Shown here piece by piece: positions 38,595 to 52,200 of a stretch of 64,000 nt of DNA; position 1 is the first letter of the stretch, and each line of letters begins with the position of its first letter. The position numbers and the translations under genes were made by a program. A model generated the notes under the pieces. That model saw only the letters and a program-made list of their open reading frames with translations, was not told the DNA's origin and searched no databases. The stretch covers positions 23,250,001 through 23,314,000 of the forward strand of contig JANTQA010000023.1 of NCBI GenBank assembly GCA_027625915.1, given 5' to 3'. Origin of the DNA: Anaeramoeba flamelloides. Taxonomy: Eukaryota > Metamonada > Anaeramoebidae.

Positions 38595-39909
38595 GACTCC
38601 TAAAAGTTATCCCTAAGTACCCGAATTTGTATATAATTTTTAACTATTTTAGGAATTTTTTATGTAAAATTTTTCTTTATTAGCTCAAGTTTCGCGAAAC
38701 ATAAGATCTAAGATGAAAAAGTCACGACAAGAACAATAAATTTCGTAATTTTGATTAGTCAAAAAATTAATTATAAATATATTAAAATTATTATTTTGAC
38801 CTCTTTTTGAAAACAATATTATGGAAAACTTTAATTTTGTTGATTGTAATTTAGTATAAGTGTATATAGAAACTAATTATTATTTCTTTTTTATTTTTGA
38901 AAAAATGAATAATTAATAACAAAAAATAATTTTAAAATATGAAAAGTGAGGAGAATGGTAGTAGTGTGGAGATTAAATCAGAAAGTCTCGTATTTTGATA
39001 TAGATCTATTATATACCCCTTTTTCAAATGCTAATTGAAAATATTTTTTAATTTCTATTTTACTATATATTAATTGAACTTTACCCAATTTGGGAAATAA
39101 TATTATATTTTTTTTATTAATTTTCTCAACTTTTTAAACTATTTAAAATTAAAAAAATTTTCTGATTAAATCAACAAAAAATAATTATTAAAGAGACATA
39201 AACTAAAATTCAAATTTTTTAACAGGGTTTAAACGGTTCAAACAATCACACCGATACAATTTCAGTCAAATTGGAAATAATTTTGATTAGTGTAAAATAT
39301 GAAAATCATTTTTTTATCTTTTGGTTTTTTTTTTCATTTTATTTAATGAATAATCAAACTTGTTTCATTCGATCGAAATATTTTTATCAACCATTGATAT
39401 TAGATTAAAATTATTTTTAAGTTGAGTGTTTTAAAAATAAAAGAACTCAAATAAAATTAGTTGATGGTTTCTAACCTTGGAAAGATCATTCAATCCGTTT
39501 AAAGAATTTAAATAAATTAATCAATTCATTTTTTAGGGGGTTAACAAAAAAAATAGTTAACACTCCCTTTTAATTTATTAGGATTGATAATTATTTATTT
39601 TTTGTTTTGTTGAATATTTTAATTTATTAATAAGTGTTAAAATTTCAATTAGTGAAGGTTTCAGATTTGGTATTTTGACTAGAATTGATTAAATAAGATT
39701 TTTTTTTCACAAATTGAATTTTGTCTAGTAAAAAATTTGAATTAGAAGTTTATATTTTAAAATAGTTTTTTTTTACTTTGATTCTTAATAAAAGAAGGTT
39801 ATCTAATTAGAGGTTGAAAGAAAATTTTTTCAGTCAAATCAAACCTGATAGAAAATAAAAAAAAAATGTTTTTTTTTTTGATTGTTTTATAATGGAAAGT
39901 TTACAATTA

Positions 39910-40104
39910 CAGTCAGAACCACTTTTAAGGTACAAACTTTTAACGAAATTTAAGGCATAAAAAAATCTCAAATTAAGGCACAAAATTTGGAATTTTTTTT
40001 TTACAATTTATTTTACTAGAATTTGGGTTTTGTGCTTTAATTTGAGATTTTTATTGTGTATTAAATTTCGTTGAAAGTATGTGCCTTAAAAGTGGAACTG
40101 GCAG
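39910..40104. mobile_element. mariner-like MITE, family A, copy 2
   Basis: A 195-bp TA-flanked foldback starting CAGTCAGAACCACTTTTAAG, with the complementary end reading AGTGGAACTGGCAG. Its internal blocks match copy 1 at 619-814 (TCTCAAATTAAGGCAC, AAATTTCGTTGAAAG). It is separated from copy 3 only by TATA. Confidence 0.75.
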
Positions 40105-40108
40105 TATA

Positions 40109-40308
40109 CAGTTGATTTCACAATTCAGACACAAACTCTGAACAAAATTTAATGTACAATTAAATTCTTAAATTAGCACTATTTTTTTTTGGAATTTTTT
40201 TTTACTCAAAGAATTTTAGTAGAATGTGAATTTTTTACCTTAATTTTGAGCTTTTGATTGTACCTTAAATTTTGTTCAGAATTTCTGTCTAAAAAGTGAA
40301 ACTGACTA
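40109..40308. mobile_element. mariner-like MITE, family A, copy 3
   Basis: Abuts copy 2. It starts CAGTTGATTTCACAATTCAG and ends GTGAAACTGACTA. It is the more diverged relative of the three, but has the same inverted layout and the same order of blocks around a T-rich centre. Confidence 0.65.
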
Positions 40309-42517
40309 TACCAAAATCAAAAGAAAAAAAAAGAATAGAAAACATAATTTTCAAAAATAAGAATTAAAATAAATCAAAAAGTCTAAAAAAATACATACAA
40401 AAAAATTATTATCATAATAAAAAGAAAATTAATTTTTAAATAATATTCAAATTATATAAATTTTTTATCCAACCTTTGTATAGAAATTGGAAAAGATAGA
40501 TTTTACAAATGTACGAAGAATTGAGTGATATATCATGTATTTAGGCAAAATTTAAAATTTTTGTTATGAATTGTAATAAAAAATATTTTATTTTACGAAA
40601 AAGAATGTGAACCAATTCTTGTTATTAAGAATTCTTTGATGTTTTATAGTTATATGATTTTGACGCTTATAATTCAGTAAAATTTATTCTGATGTGAAAT
40701 ATATCTCAGAATAATCGATAAAATTTCCAATATATATATATATATATATTCACTTCTACAAAATACATTGTCCAAACACTATTTAAAAAAAGATTCTACT
40801 GGTTGTTAAAAAAAAAAATGTATAAAAACCATTATATCTCGTCTTTATTTTCAGCTCTGTTTTTAGAAACGGTGTTTTGTATGAGTGTCTATATATTTTA
40901 GAAATTGTCTTGGCAATTGTTGGATATCTCATATCTATTTGTATATAAGTAATAAATAAAAACTTTTAAAAGTTTGAATTATAGATCAATAAAAAAAGAT
41001 TAATTTCTATACGATTTGAATAAAATACGAGAAAATGTTGATTAAAATTTTAGAAAATAAAATTATTTTTTTGCAAATTATTAAAAAAAATGGTTCTTTT
41101 TCAGAAGAGTTATTTAACCTTAAAAAATAGAAACGGGATTTATAGAATAAAATTGGAGAGAAAATAATGATTGAACAATAATTACTTTACTTTTTGATCA
41201 TTAATATTCAACAATTTTGTAAGAAATTTTTTTTTTTCAATAGATCTTCAATCAAGCAAAAAATCTTGAAAAAGAGGGTTAATTGTTAAATTTTGACAAT
41301 TTTTTTGTTCCTGAAAGTTTTTTTCAACAAATTCTAAATCTTTCTAATTTTGATCATAAAATTTTATTTAACTTTGAATACCTTTTATTCTTCTTGTTTA
41401 TTATGACAAATTTAGATATAATAGCTTGTTACAAAATTTGAATGAAATATGTATTATATATACTCCCTTTCACAAATAAACACTACACTACGATAAAATA
41501 GGAAAAAATAAATAAAAATATTTATAATTAAAAAAATGTAAGGTAAAAAAACAAATTAGTTAGTTTTTAATATGTTAAAAGTTGGTTCTTACTGTTATTT
41601 GATCAACAAGTTCTATTTTTTTGTGAAAAATGATGAAATTGTGAATAGAAAATCTCTTGAAAGAGTTTTATAAACTCAACTCAAATTATCCAGGAGAAAT
41701 TTCTTTCAATAAAAGACCCAAATTTTCATAAAACTCAACAATTTTCACAATTAACCCTTTTTTATAACATCCTTTCCAAAATTTAATTTTACAATTTCAT
41801 AATTTCCATTTCAAATCACAAAACACAATCCAATTTACCAAGTTGTTCTAAATATTGTTTTTAGTTATTTTTACACTTTTGAAAAGTTATAATTTGAGAT
41901 CAGACTGGAAAATTCCTTAAGGTACTTATCTCGATTAAATTTTTTTACCTTAATTTAATTAATAATGTAAATTTTTTGTCAATTACTTAGATTTGGAAAC
42001 CCTATTTATTTTCATATTAAACTTATTTCTTAATAAGAAATCCTTATTTAGAAATTGATCAATAAAAAAATATAATCAAGACTAGAGACTAGTCCCTTAA
42101 AGTAATTTTTTAAAAATTTTCAATTCATAAATCTTTTTTAATTAATTTGTCTGTTTTTTACTTCCAAAGTGTTATTGTTTTCATCAATTTCTTCGGAACA
42201 AAAATTCTTTTTGAGAACGAAATGTTAAATAACATAACAACAAAATTCACTTCAGGGTTTTTAAAAAGTCCTTAATAAATGAATATTTCTATTTCAATTT
42301 CGGAAATTTTAGTTGAAAAAATAGAGAGAGCTTGACCAAACTAAATAAGAAAGGAAATTTAGAGAATTTAATAAACCTTATTAAACTTTGAGACAACACT
42401 AACATTTAGAGAATATGATTTTAACATTATTACTCAGCCAACAGCACCAAATAACAAAAAAAATTTTTCTCATTTTTTTACTCTTTTGCTTCCAATTTTA
42501 AAATCTTTACAACACAA

Positions 42518-45500
42518 ATGGGAGTTCTTGATCACAAAAAACTTCAAGAATTAAAAGAAATGGGATTTTCCGAAGATCTAATCCTACAGGCAATGAACAA
42601 ATTGACATCTTTTTCATCGAAGCAAGCCATTATTGAAAAAATCTTCGAACTTCAAACTCAAACAACCCGCACGTCTGACAAACCAAAAGAAAATCAAAGT
42701 GTTGGAACAACATTACCAACCACAAGTACAACTAAAAGTACAAGTACAAGTACAAGTACAAATACAAGCACAACACCAAAAAAAACATTTGATTCTGACA
42801 TTGAAAAAGCAATCCAGCTCTCGCTAGAAACGAGCAAGCTTGAAAACAATCAGCCTGCTGAAGACTACTCTATGTTTCAATTCTATGAACCACAAAACCC
42901 ACATTTACGGAAACGAAAAGAAGGATCATTTTCAGGGCTTCAAAACATCAGCAACACACACTATATAAATTCACTTCTTCAGAGCTATTTTTTTATCCCG
43001 GCTTTGCGCAAAAAGCTTTTTCAATTCCAGCCTTCTGTGATTGAAACTTTTATTTCGAACCAAAACGAACAAATTCAAAAGAAAAATTTTCAGTTGGTCA
43101 GCCAACTGCAGCAATTGTTTTCTGAAATGGTTATTTCGAATTGTAAATATTCAAACCCACTTCCAGTTCTGAAATTGGTGATAAGAAATGAAATAAAAAA
43201 AATACTACAAAAGGAGCAAAAAATAAATATCTCATTGTTTCACAACAATTTGTGTGAATATTTAAACCAACCGTTTGATTCTTTAGATAACACTAAACAA
43301 GAAAAAGAACGTAAAGAAAATGAAGAAGAAAAAGAAAAAGAAGGTGAAGAAAAAGAAAAAAAATATAAAAAAGAAAAAAAAGATAAAAAAGAAAAAGAAA
43401 AAGAAATAGAAAAAGAAGAAAAAGAAAAGGAAATGGATTTAAGTAATAGTAAACGTGAAGAAATGGAAATAGAGGATCCAAACAAGGAACAAAACAAATT
43501 AGAACAAAAAAAAAGCCTGCCATTTATATCTGATCTCTTTTTTTTTGATTTAAAAATTGTCAAATATGGAAAAGATGAAAATTTAAACGAGGTAATCATT
43601 CAAAAAGATAAAAAAACGCCTTCCATAAACCTCCAAATTAATCATGGTGATCTTTACTCAAGTTTGGAGAATTATTCAATTCAAATCAAAAATAATTTTC
43701 AGTCCACACAAACAAAAGAAGTAATGTTTAAAAGAGCCCCACAGGTGTTAACTTTTCAATTAGATCGAATAATAAAAGAAAAAATCATAGAATGTGAAGA
43801 CAACCAAAAAAAAGAAAAAGAAATCTCAAATCAAAATGTCAAGGAAAGCGAAAAGGAAAAGAATAAAGAGAATGATAATGACAGAAAGAATCAAAATGAG
43901 AATACCATTTTAAAAAACAGCAACCAATTCACTTTTGAAAAGGAAATATATCTAGACCGTTATATGCATTACAACCTGAACAAAACAAGAAAATCTAGAG
44001 AGGAATTAAAAAGAGTTCAACAAAAAAAAGATCGGATTTTGGATAAATTAAACAAATTTCAAAATTTTGAACAATCTTCTTTCCCCATAGACTTATCATT
44101 AAAAAACACTTTGGATTATTTAAAAACTAGCAATAGTAATGTAAATGACAAAAATACTGAAAATGGAAACCAGGAGCAAATGTCAATCGTTTACCAAATT
44201 TTAGAAAAAAATTTAGATTTAATCAGCAATAAAGCGAAATTATTAAAAGAGGAAATAGCAAAAAAGGAACTTGAAATTAAAAAAATAATCGAAATCGATC
44301 AAAAACATAAATATATCATTCACTCAATCTTGGTTCATAAGGGAGATCTCAGAAATGGTAAGTTATAATTGTCTCTTTATTGCTGTTATTTTTAATTAAA
44401 ATCAAAAAAATATTTTTTTTTCCTTTCAATATCCGTCAATATGTCTTTCTCTACAATCTAGGTATTTTTTATTTTTTTCTTATTTTCAGCAAAAAACATC
44501 CAAAATAATTTTGCTGCGTTTTGGAATACTGAAAAATAGAATGAGAATTTTTCATCAATAAACAAAGAAAGAAGAAAAAATTACCTTTATCATCAACAGA
44601 AAAGATTTTTTGATTTTTTTTAAAATCATAAACAAAAGTCTATTAGTTTGTAATTAAATCAAGAGTACTGGTATAAGTTTTAATTCACTTGATTAATCAA
44701 AAAAGTCATTTTTTTTTTCTTGTTTGTTTGAGATTTATCAAAAATAGATTTGGATTGAAAAAAGAAATATTTTGTAATACCAAAAGATTTTAATAATTGT
44801 TCAAAGATATTAATTTTTTTATTGGAATAAATTTTTTTGGAAAACTATCTTAACAATTCTAAAGGTTAAAAACGTTATTTAAGGTAGAAGGTAACTGGAA
44901 AAATGTATTTAATTTTTTTTTTTTGGATTAAATTTTGTTTCAAAAATTAAATTTCTTCATGTGAAGTAGGAAAAACTGCATCTTAATTCACCAAGGAAAT
45001 TTACTTCTTGTAATCATTTGTGGGCAGGATTCTGAAAATACGATTATTTGCGATGCGATTATTTGCGACGATTATAATATTTTTTTATTTTGTCAGTTTA
45101 GACATCATTACTAATACAAAATAAAAAAATATTATAATCGTTGCAAATAATCGCAGTTTTGGTATTTTCTCCATTTGTTTACAAATGAATTTAAAAAATT
45201 GTAATTTTATTATTATTGCTATTATTATCAAAGGGGGGCATGCTTAGCCCCCCCTATTTTAAGGGTTTTTTTTTTTTAATTTCAGGGCTATCTTAAAAAA
45301 AAAAAAATTGAAGACACCATGAGTGACAGATGATTCAAAACGTTGTAGAATTATATACTTTATCTCTTCCGATTCTGAAGAACTATTAAAATGTAAATTT
45401 TTTAGGAATATGAAATTATACCTGATTAGTTTTTTAATTGTAAACCAGTAGTATTTTTCTAAAAAAAAAAAAAAAAACATCATCTCTCTCCCGAATCAAA

Positions 45501-47176
45501 AATTTTTTTAAAACATCTATATAACATTTTTAGGACAAAATTCCCTATTATATGATGATTTTTTCAATATTTTTTAAAAAAATATTCTTATAAGGTTGTT
45601 TATTGGTTCGATTTGGAAACAATCACTTTGTTATAAACCTCGTTTTGGATCCCTGACCAGAATCAAAATATGATATTGTTCGAAATGATATAAGAAGATA
45701 TTGAGGAGTTCGAAGAATACAATTAATATCCTCTTAGCACTAGAACAATATCATATTTTGATTCTGGTCAGGGATCCAAAACGAGGTTTATAACATGGTG
45801 ATTTTTGAACAAATGAAACAATATGAGGTGCTATTTATTTTTTGTAACTGGAGATCTAACTCTTAACAACTTAAAACAAACAAACAAACGAAAGCAAACA
45901 GATTTAATCCAATTTGTTATTTTTCAATTGTACTTTAAAGAACATGCTCTTCAAAGGTTCTTTTTCTCCCAATTGAAAACATTGAAGTTAAATTTTACAT
46001 TTTCATCCATCGAGTATAAAACTTGGTTTAAAATCTCACAGAGACAAACTAGATTATCCAACTTTTCAATGAGTCTCTATCTCTCCTTATATTTCATGCT
46101 TGTTTAGAAGCATCTGAAGGCGGTTAAATATAAAAACCACATCTACTATGTGCTCTTAACAGTAATTGATTTGAAGCATTCCTTTAAAAATTTCTTGAAT
46201 TGATGTAGTAAAAAAATCTTTTTTTTTTTTTCTAATTTCTTAAATTTGTAAATATTTTTTTTTTTCTACTTTCAAAATCTTTTTTTAATGGTCTCTTTTC
46301 TTTTCTTCTTTTGCCGAAAGAAAAAAAAGAAACCAAACTTTTTTTATTTTTTTTAAAAATAATATTGACTATTTTTCAAAACTGAAAAACCAAAAACACT
46401 GTTTGGTTTTAGACGTTGTTTTTAAACAAAGAAAGAGAATTCATTCAATTTTCAACCTTTAAGCGAAAATTGAAGGACTTTTTTCTTTATCTTCTAAGCT
46501 AAATTTCAAAAATAGTGGCAGATTTTTCATCAGAAAAATATTTTTTTGAATTGGTTTTTTTTTTTGAATAATAAAGTATTTTACTAAATTTTTTAGAGAT
46601 AATAACCAATATATATTAATAAATAAAAATAAAGTGTAATCATTTTATTTTTTGGAAGAAAAATGAAAAAAGAAAAAAATAATAATAAAAAAGTTTGCCA
46701 ATAATTTTGAAATTTGGATTATTGAACAAATAATCGGGTTTTGTGAACCAAATTAATTTTCCAATGTCGCAAATCCTTAAGCGAGGCGATCTTTTGGGAT
46801 TTGTGAGATTAATAACTTTGCAAAAAAAAAATGGTTAAACTCTTCTAACTAACTTTAAATAACATTTTTAAAGTCAAATTTAATATTAAAATACTTCTTA
46901 TTTTATTTTATTAGGATTGGAAATAAGAAGATCTGAAATTTTAAAACTTTGCCTAATCACTCAAGGATTTCCCAAAATCTTTACATAGTGACTGCAGTGC
47001 TATCCTAAACATTTTAGAGAAACAATCACTTTCTTATCAATAGTTGTCTAGAATTATATACTTTTTAATTTTTACGAATAAAAATTCAGAGACAAAAAAA
47101 AATACATAGCATTTTTATAACAAAATTTCCTTCAAAATAATAATGTTTTTCAATGTTTTTTGAATATATATCTATA

Positions 47177-47221
<45 letters not shown>

Positions 47222-49178
47222 CGGGTATATAACATGTTACAAATTCTATAACACATTTTATAACAAACACAAATATTATAAAATTTGTTATTATAAAATT
47301 TTATAAGAATATTTTTAAGGTTTGTAACACCTTTACCACACGTTTATACTATGTTATTATTATTATTTTATATTAGGATTTATGGCAAGTATTATCTAAT
47401 GCTCATTTCAAAAATTGTGACTCACTTTTTTTTTGTTTTTTTGTTTTATTTTTTTATTAATTATAAAATATCAGGTTTTTATATATGTTTATAATACTTT
47501 AAAAGTGAATTACAAAACAGATTTAATAGTTAGTTGATCTTGAATACAAAAGAATATATATATTTTTTTTCAATTTATTATTTCAGGTGACAAAAAATTT
47601 TTGAAATGAAGTTTAGTTTCCATTAAAAATCTTTGAAAAATCAAGTCTTATCTATAAATATTAGGCTGTGGAAATCATTACCAACTTACAATTAACTACA
47701 TGAAAAGTCAAAATTCCGGATTCCTAAAAATTTACCTTTTAATAGTTCTTCTGAATAGAAAGAGATAAGGTGTAAAATTCTACAACGTTTTGAATCATGT
47801 GTCACTCATGGTGTCTTCAATTTTTTTTTTTTTTTAGATAATCTTTAAGTGAGTTATGATAATTCTTTATGTTTTTATGAAATGACACTTCAATATAAAA
47901 AAATAGAAAACCTTAATCCAAGTCCTAAGTTTTAAAGTGAATTCATGGCAAAAAATTGATCACTGGCTTTTTTCAAATAAATTTTCAAATTTAAAAAACA
48001 GAGTTCCCAAAAAATGATTCCATTTTTGCAATTTTTAGAATCACAAAAAAATGAAAATTAGAAATCAAAATATTACAATGATTTGGATGGAATCGGTTTT
48101 AATCAACATTTTCCAAATGTTAAAGTACCTTTTGGAATATTTTTTCAAAAACAATAAAAATTATTTTATTCTTACTCTATGAAATCAAAAAAAGAATTTT
48201 TTATTTGTACCAAAACTCTATTAAAAAGAAAAAAAAGATTCTTTTCATCATTTCCAATGTAAAAATTTTTTTATCGGGAATAAACGTAAAAAAAACACCA
48301 GGTTTGGTGAAAAGATGATTAAAACTAACCCTCAAGAAGAAAAACCTCAAATATTTATTTTTTTGAAAAATATTAAATTCTTTTTAATAATTTTCTAAAA
48401 AAAATTATTAATTAATAAATTTTGAGAATGATGGGATTCTATAAAAAACCAAATTTAATCAAGAAATAAATTGAGTTTAATCCTTGAAATAAAAAAATAA
48501 TCATTTTGATTCAATGTAATCAAAAATAGAATTATTTGGAAGTTTTTTCGATAAATAATCAAAATGTGAACTCTGTTAATAAAAAAATAAAAATATGATC
48601 AAAAATGCTACTAAAAAGACACCACAAACATTTTCAAAAGTATTTTTTTCAAAAATAAGATTTCATTTAGTTCCCCATTCGAACTCCATAACTATAATTT
48701 TCATTAATTAAGGATGGTATTTTTTTTTTACAAATGTTTTTCAATGGTTTTGAAATTAATCCTTTACCAATAACAATTTTTTCTGGATCATAAACTCCCA
48801 TTCAAGATTTTTGACACGCCAAAATTCATTTAGTTTGAAAAAAAATATTCTTTAATCAATTCTAGCAGAACACTAAATAAGAACAATTCACTAATTGAAA
48901 GATTAACAATTATTTATAATTTAAAAATACCCACAAAACAAAATAAATAATTATCAATCCAAAAATAAATAAATACTGAGATAAAAAGAATTTGGAGAGC
49001 CATAACAAAAAAATGCATTGTATTTATTGTCAAGGGTTAGATTAAACTTCATCTAATCTGTTACAGAGAGAATTTTGAAGTGAATAAATTTGATATTTCT
49101 AATTCAAAGAGTATCTAAACAGATACAGTCATCAGAAGTATTTGAATTCTTTCTTTCCAATACTTGAATATTTATATA

Positions 49179-49212
<34 letters not shown>

Positions 49213-52200
49213 TTTCGCTACAATTTCGGTATTTTTTATTTTTTCTAATTTCCGGTAATTGACACCAAAAATAATATTCACTCTTATGTTATTATTAAAA
49301 ATTGAATGGGAATTGTTGATAAATAAACTAATAAAGTAAAAAAATTCAAAGAGAAAAAACTGAAACATTTTTTGCTTATTTTGGTAACATAATTAAAAAT
49401 CTATCAATTTGGAATTGAATGAAGAGTTACTTATTGAAATGTGAATTCAAAAAGGTTAAAAAAGTTTAGATACTCAGTTTTTTGATCATAAGAGATTGAT
49501 ACAAAATAGATTTGTAATAAAAAACTTAAATGTCTTGAAATCCATGAATTGTTCGAAAAATAAGAAGGTATTTTATTTTTTTGGAATAATTTTTTTAGAA
49601 AACAACCATTTCAATTTCGAATTCTAAAGTATAAAAAGGAATTCAGGGAAGAGAAAGTCTCGAAAGTCGTGTTTAATTGCTTTTTTGAAGTGAAATTTTT
49701 TATTCAAAAATGAAATCCATAATAGACATCGGGGATTTGGTACTCATTTTCATTCATGAGATTTACTTTTTGAGATTATTTATTACAAAATGGATTTCCA
49801 AAATTACAAATACACATCAGGAATAAAACTGTTTGTAGCTTGAATGTTTGGTAGTAATTATCTTTTATCTTTTTTTTTTGGTTGAAGAAAATAACAAAAA
49901 AGAGCAATTTATTTTCTCAACACATAGAAAGAATAGTTTAATTTCAATTTTGGTTTAAAAATTGTTTTGTTTTGGTGGAGTGTTTTCCACTCGGTACAAA
50001 AAAACAGGAGTTGTATTTTTTCAAGAAAAAACTTTTAAATAAAATTTCCATTTTTAAAAAGAAATAAAATAATTTTCGTTATTTATTCGAATTTGGAAGA
50101 AAAACCAGCAAACCCAAACCCTTATTAACAGATCTTGAAATGATTTTGATTTTAGTAACTTTAAAATTATAAAACGTTGTAAATTTTTTTATTTTTTTTC
50201 GATTACAAGTAAAAGATTATGGGGGTTTGTCGAAATCAAATAGTGAATCGGGGGTTGGTTTTAACAATATTCTAATCGAATTTAGCTGTCTATATTCATT
50301 AAAACAAATTCTTTAAAAAAAAACATTGTCCCCGTATATTAAGACATATACTAAAAAGTTAAATTAAAAATTAATTTTTTTTTTCATTTCATCATTTTTT
50401 TCAAAGACTCCAGATTTTTATCTCTTAGAATTTAAATAAAATCTTCCAAGCTTTGAAAAAAAAAAAAAAAATTGTCATTAATTTTCTTTTTTACGATAAT
50501 CAAGTATTTTTGGAGAAAAAATGCTTTTTATGATGTATGGAAAAAGTAACTTTTATCACTATTTTAACTCTTACTTGAAAAATAATTTAATTCCAAACCT
50601 AAAATCTTCTAGTTTTCTAGAAATCCAAAGTTTATCATCTTGGTTATACACATTGTATCACTAATTCAGAATTGGAAAAACATCAAAATAACTGAATTGA
50701 CTAGCGAGAAATAAAAATCAAAAAATTATCAAAATCTGTTATTTGGGTTTCTGTGGTTTCAAAAAGTCATTGAGAGGTTCTGTATTCTTTTTAACTATTA
50801 AAATGAATGATCTACAAAGATCTAGGTTTTTTTTATTTTCAAGTTCAGTTTGTCATGGTATGGAAAATTGTGAAAAATTTAAACAAAACAATTTTGTTTT
50901 TAATCAATTATTTATGATTCTTTTTTGACTTGTGAAACTATTTTAAAGGTCAAAATTTTAGAATATAAATACTTTTTCAAATTTAATGTTCTGTATTCAA
51001 GTAAATCCATGAAGGGGTATTGTTGAATATGCTCTGTAAAGTGAATTAAATTTTCTAGTACAAATGCTCTTTGTCTTTTGAATAAGAAGAAAGTCAGATA
51101 ATTTTTAAAAGAGATCAAGAAAGGATGATTCTAAATATTTCACATTTGTCATTTTATATTCGAATACTTAAAATTATAACTACTTTGAGTTTCTCACCTC
51201 TTTTTTCACTGAACCTCTTTTGTAAAATTATCCTAGATTTATTAACTTTTGTTTTTATGAATAAACTCCAAGATTGAATCTATTGAAAGAATTTATTATT
51301 GAGATTACATTTAAATTTTACTGTATTTAAATTAAAGTTTTTGAAATGGAAAAGTAGCACATGATAAAGTTATTCTTATCAAAATTAAAATCATGTTAGC
51401 AAATATAAACCAAATTTCCAAATAAATGTCCCAAATTTTTTTTTATTTTTTTTTTTACTTTTTTTTATTTCATTTTTAGAGGAAAAATAAATATCTCTTG
51501 AGTATATTATTGAATATTAAAATAGTAATTTTTTGATTATAATAAATAACTTCAATTTATAAAAATATTTATTTTCAAAATTTGATTTTTAATGCGCCAA
51601 TGATTTTGAAATGGAGTTTATTTATGATATGGTTATTTTCTGAATTCTTTTTAATTGTGATGTGGGGTTTTCTTTTAATATCAATATCCAAATAGGAGAA
51701 AATATTTAATTTTCAAAATTTGTCAAAAAAAAAAAACAATTATGATGAAAATAGAAATCATCAAATACTTTAATCAATCAAATAATAATAATAATGGTAC
51801 AAGAAATAAATAAATTAATTAAAAAAGTAATAATTAAATAACTGACGAACTGTCACGTAAAATGAGATCAAAAAATAAAAAAAAGAAATTTATACAATTT
51901 TATTTTAAACTAATTTTCATTATATTCTTTTAATTAATATTTCTTTAAATTTTCAGATATAGGAAATTATTTTTCGTATATTTATGATTCAAAAATAAAT
52001 ATATGGTATAAATTTAATGATCAAGATGTTACCAAAATTTCTGAAGAAGAAGTTATGAAAGCATCATTTGGAAATAGCAAGGGTGAAGAATCAAAGATAA
52101 TTAATAGTAGTGCCTTTTGTTTAATTTATATTAGTGACAAAATAAGTACACAAAGTCTGAGTGAAGATTTTAAAAGAGATAAATTAAAGATTCCATTAAC

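Larger units (their letters stand above)
34775..42517. other. non-coding stretch with foldbacks and orphan candidate exons
   Basis: A 7.7-kb region between the 5' ends of the divergently transcribed 7TM-RGS gene (minus) and USP-like gene (plus). It holds a large foldback (36998-37428), tandem small hairpins near 38393-38594, two MITE copies (39910-40308) and some possible short exons, listed separately. No complete gene is supportable. Confidence 0.5.
44358..51956 (+). other. 7.6-kb intron of the USP-like gene, filled with repeats
   Basis: Exons on both sides are in phase and continue one USP25/28 domain, so the 7599-nt gap is an intron. It contains at least one repeat family present twice (44440-44900, 49205-49670), an inverted pair (45297-45425, 47697-47838), two hairpins (45017-45190, 45629-45795), one copy of another dispersed repeat (48020-48590) and (AT)n tracts. 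No nested gene is supportable. A 94-codon frame at 45823-46107 has no recognisable features. Confidence 0.8.

Noticed and set aside
45823-46107. 94-codon plus-strand frame in the USP intron.
   Set aside because: No recognisable domain and no supporting context; expected by chance in a 7.6-kb intron.
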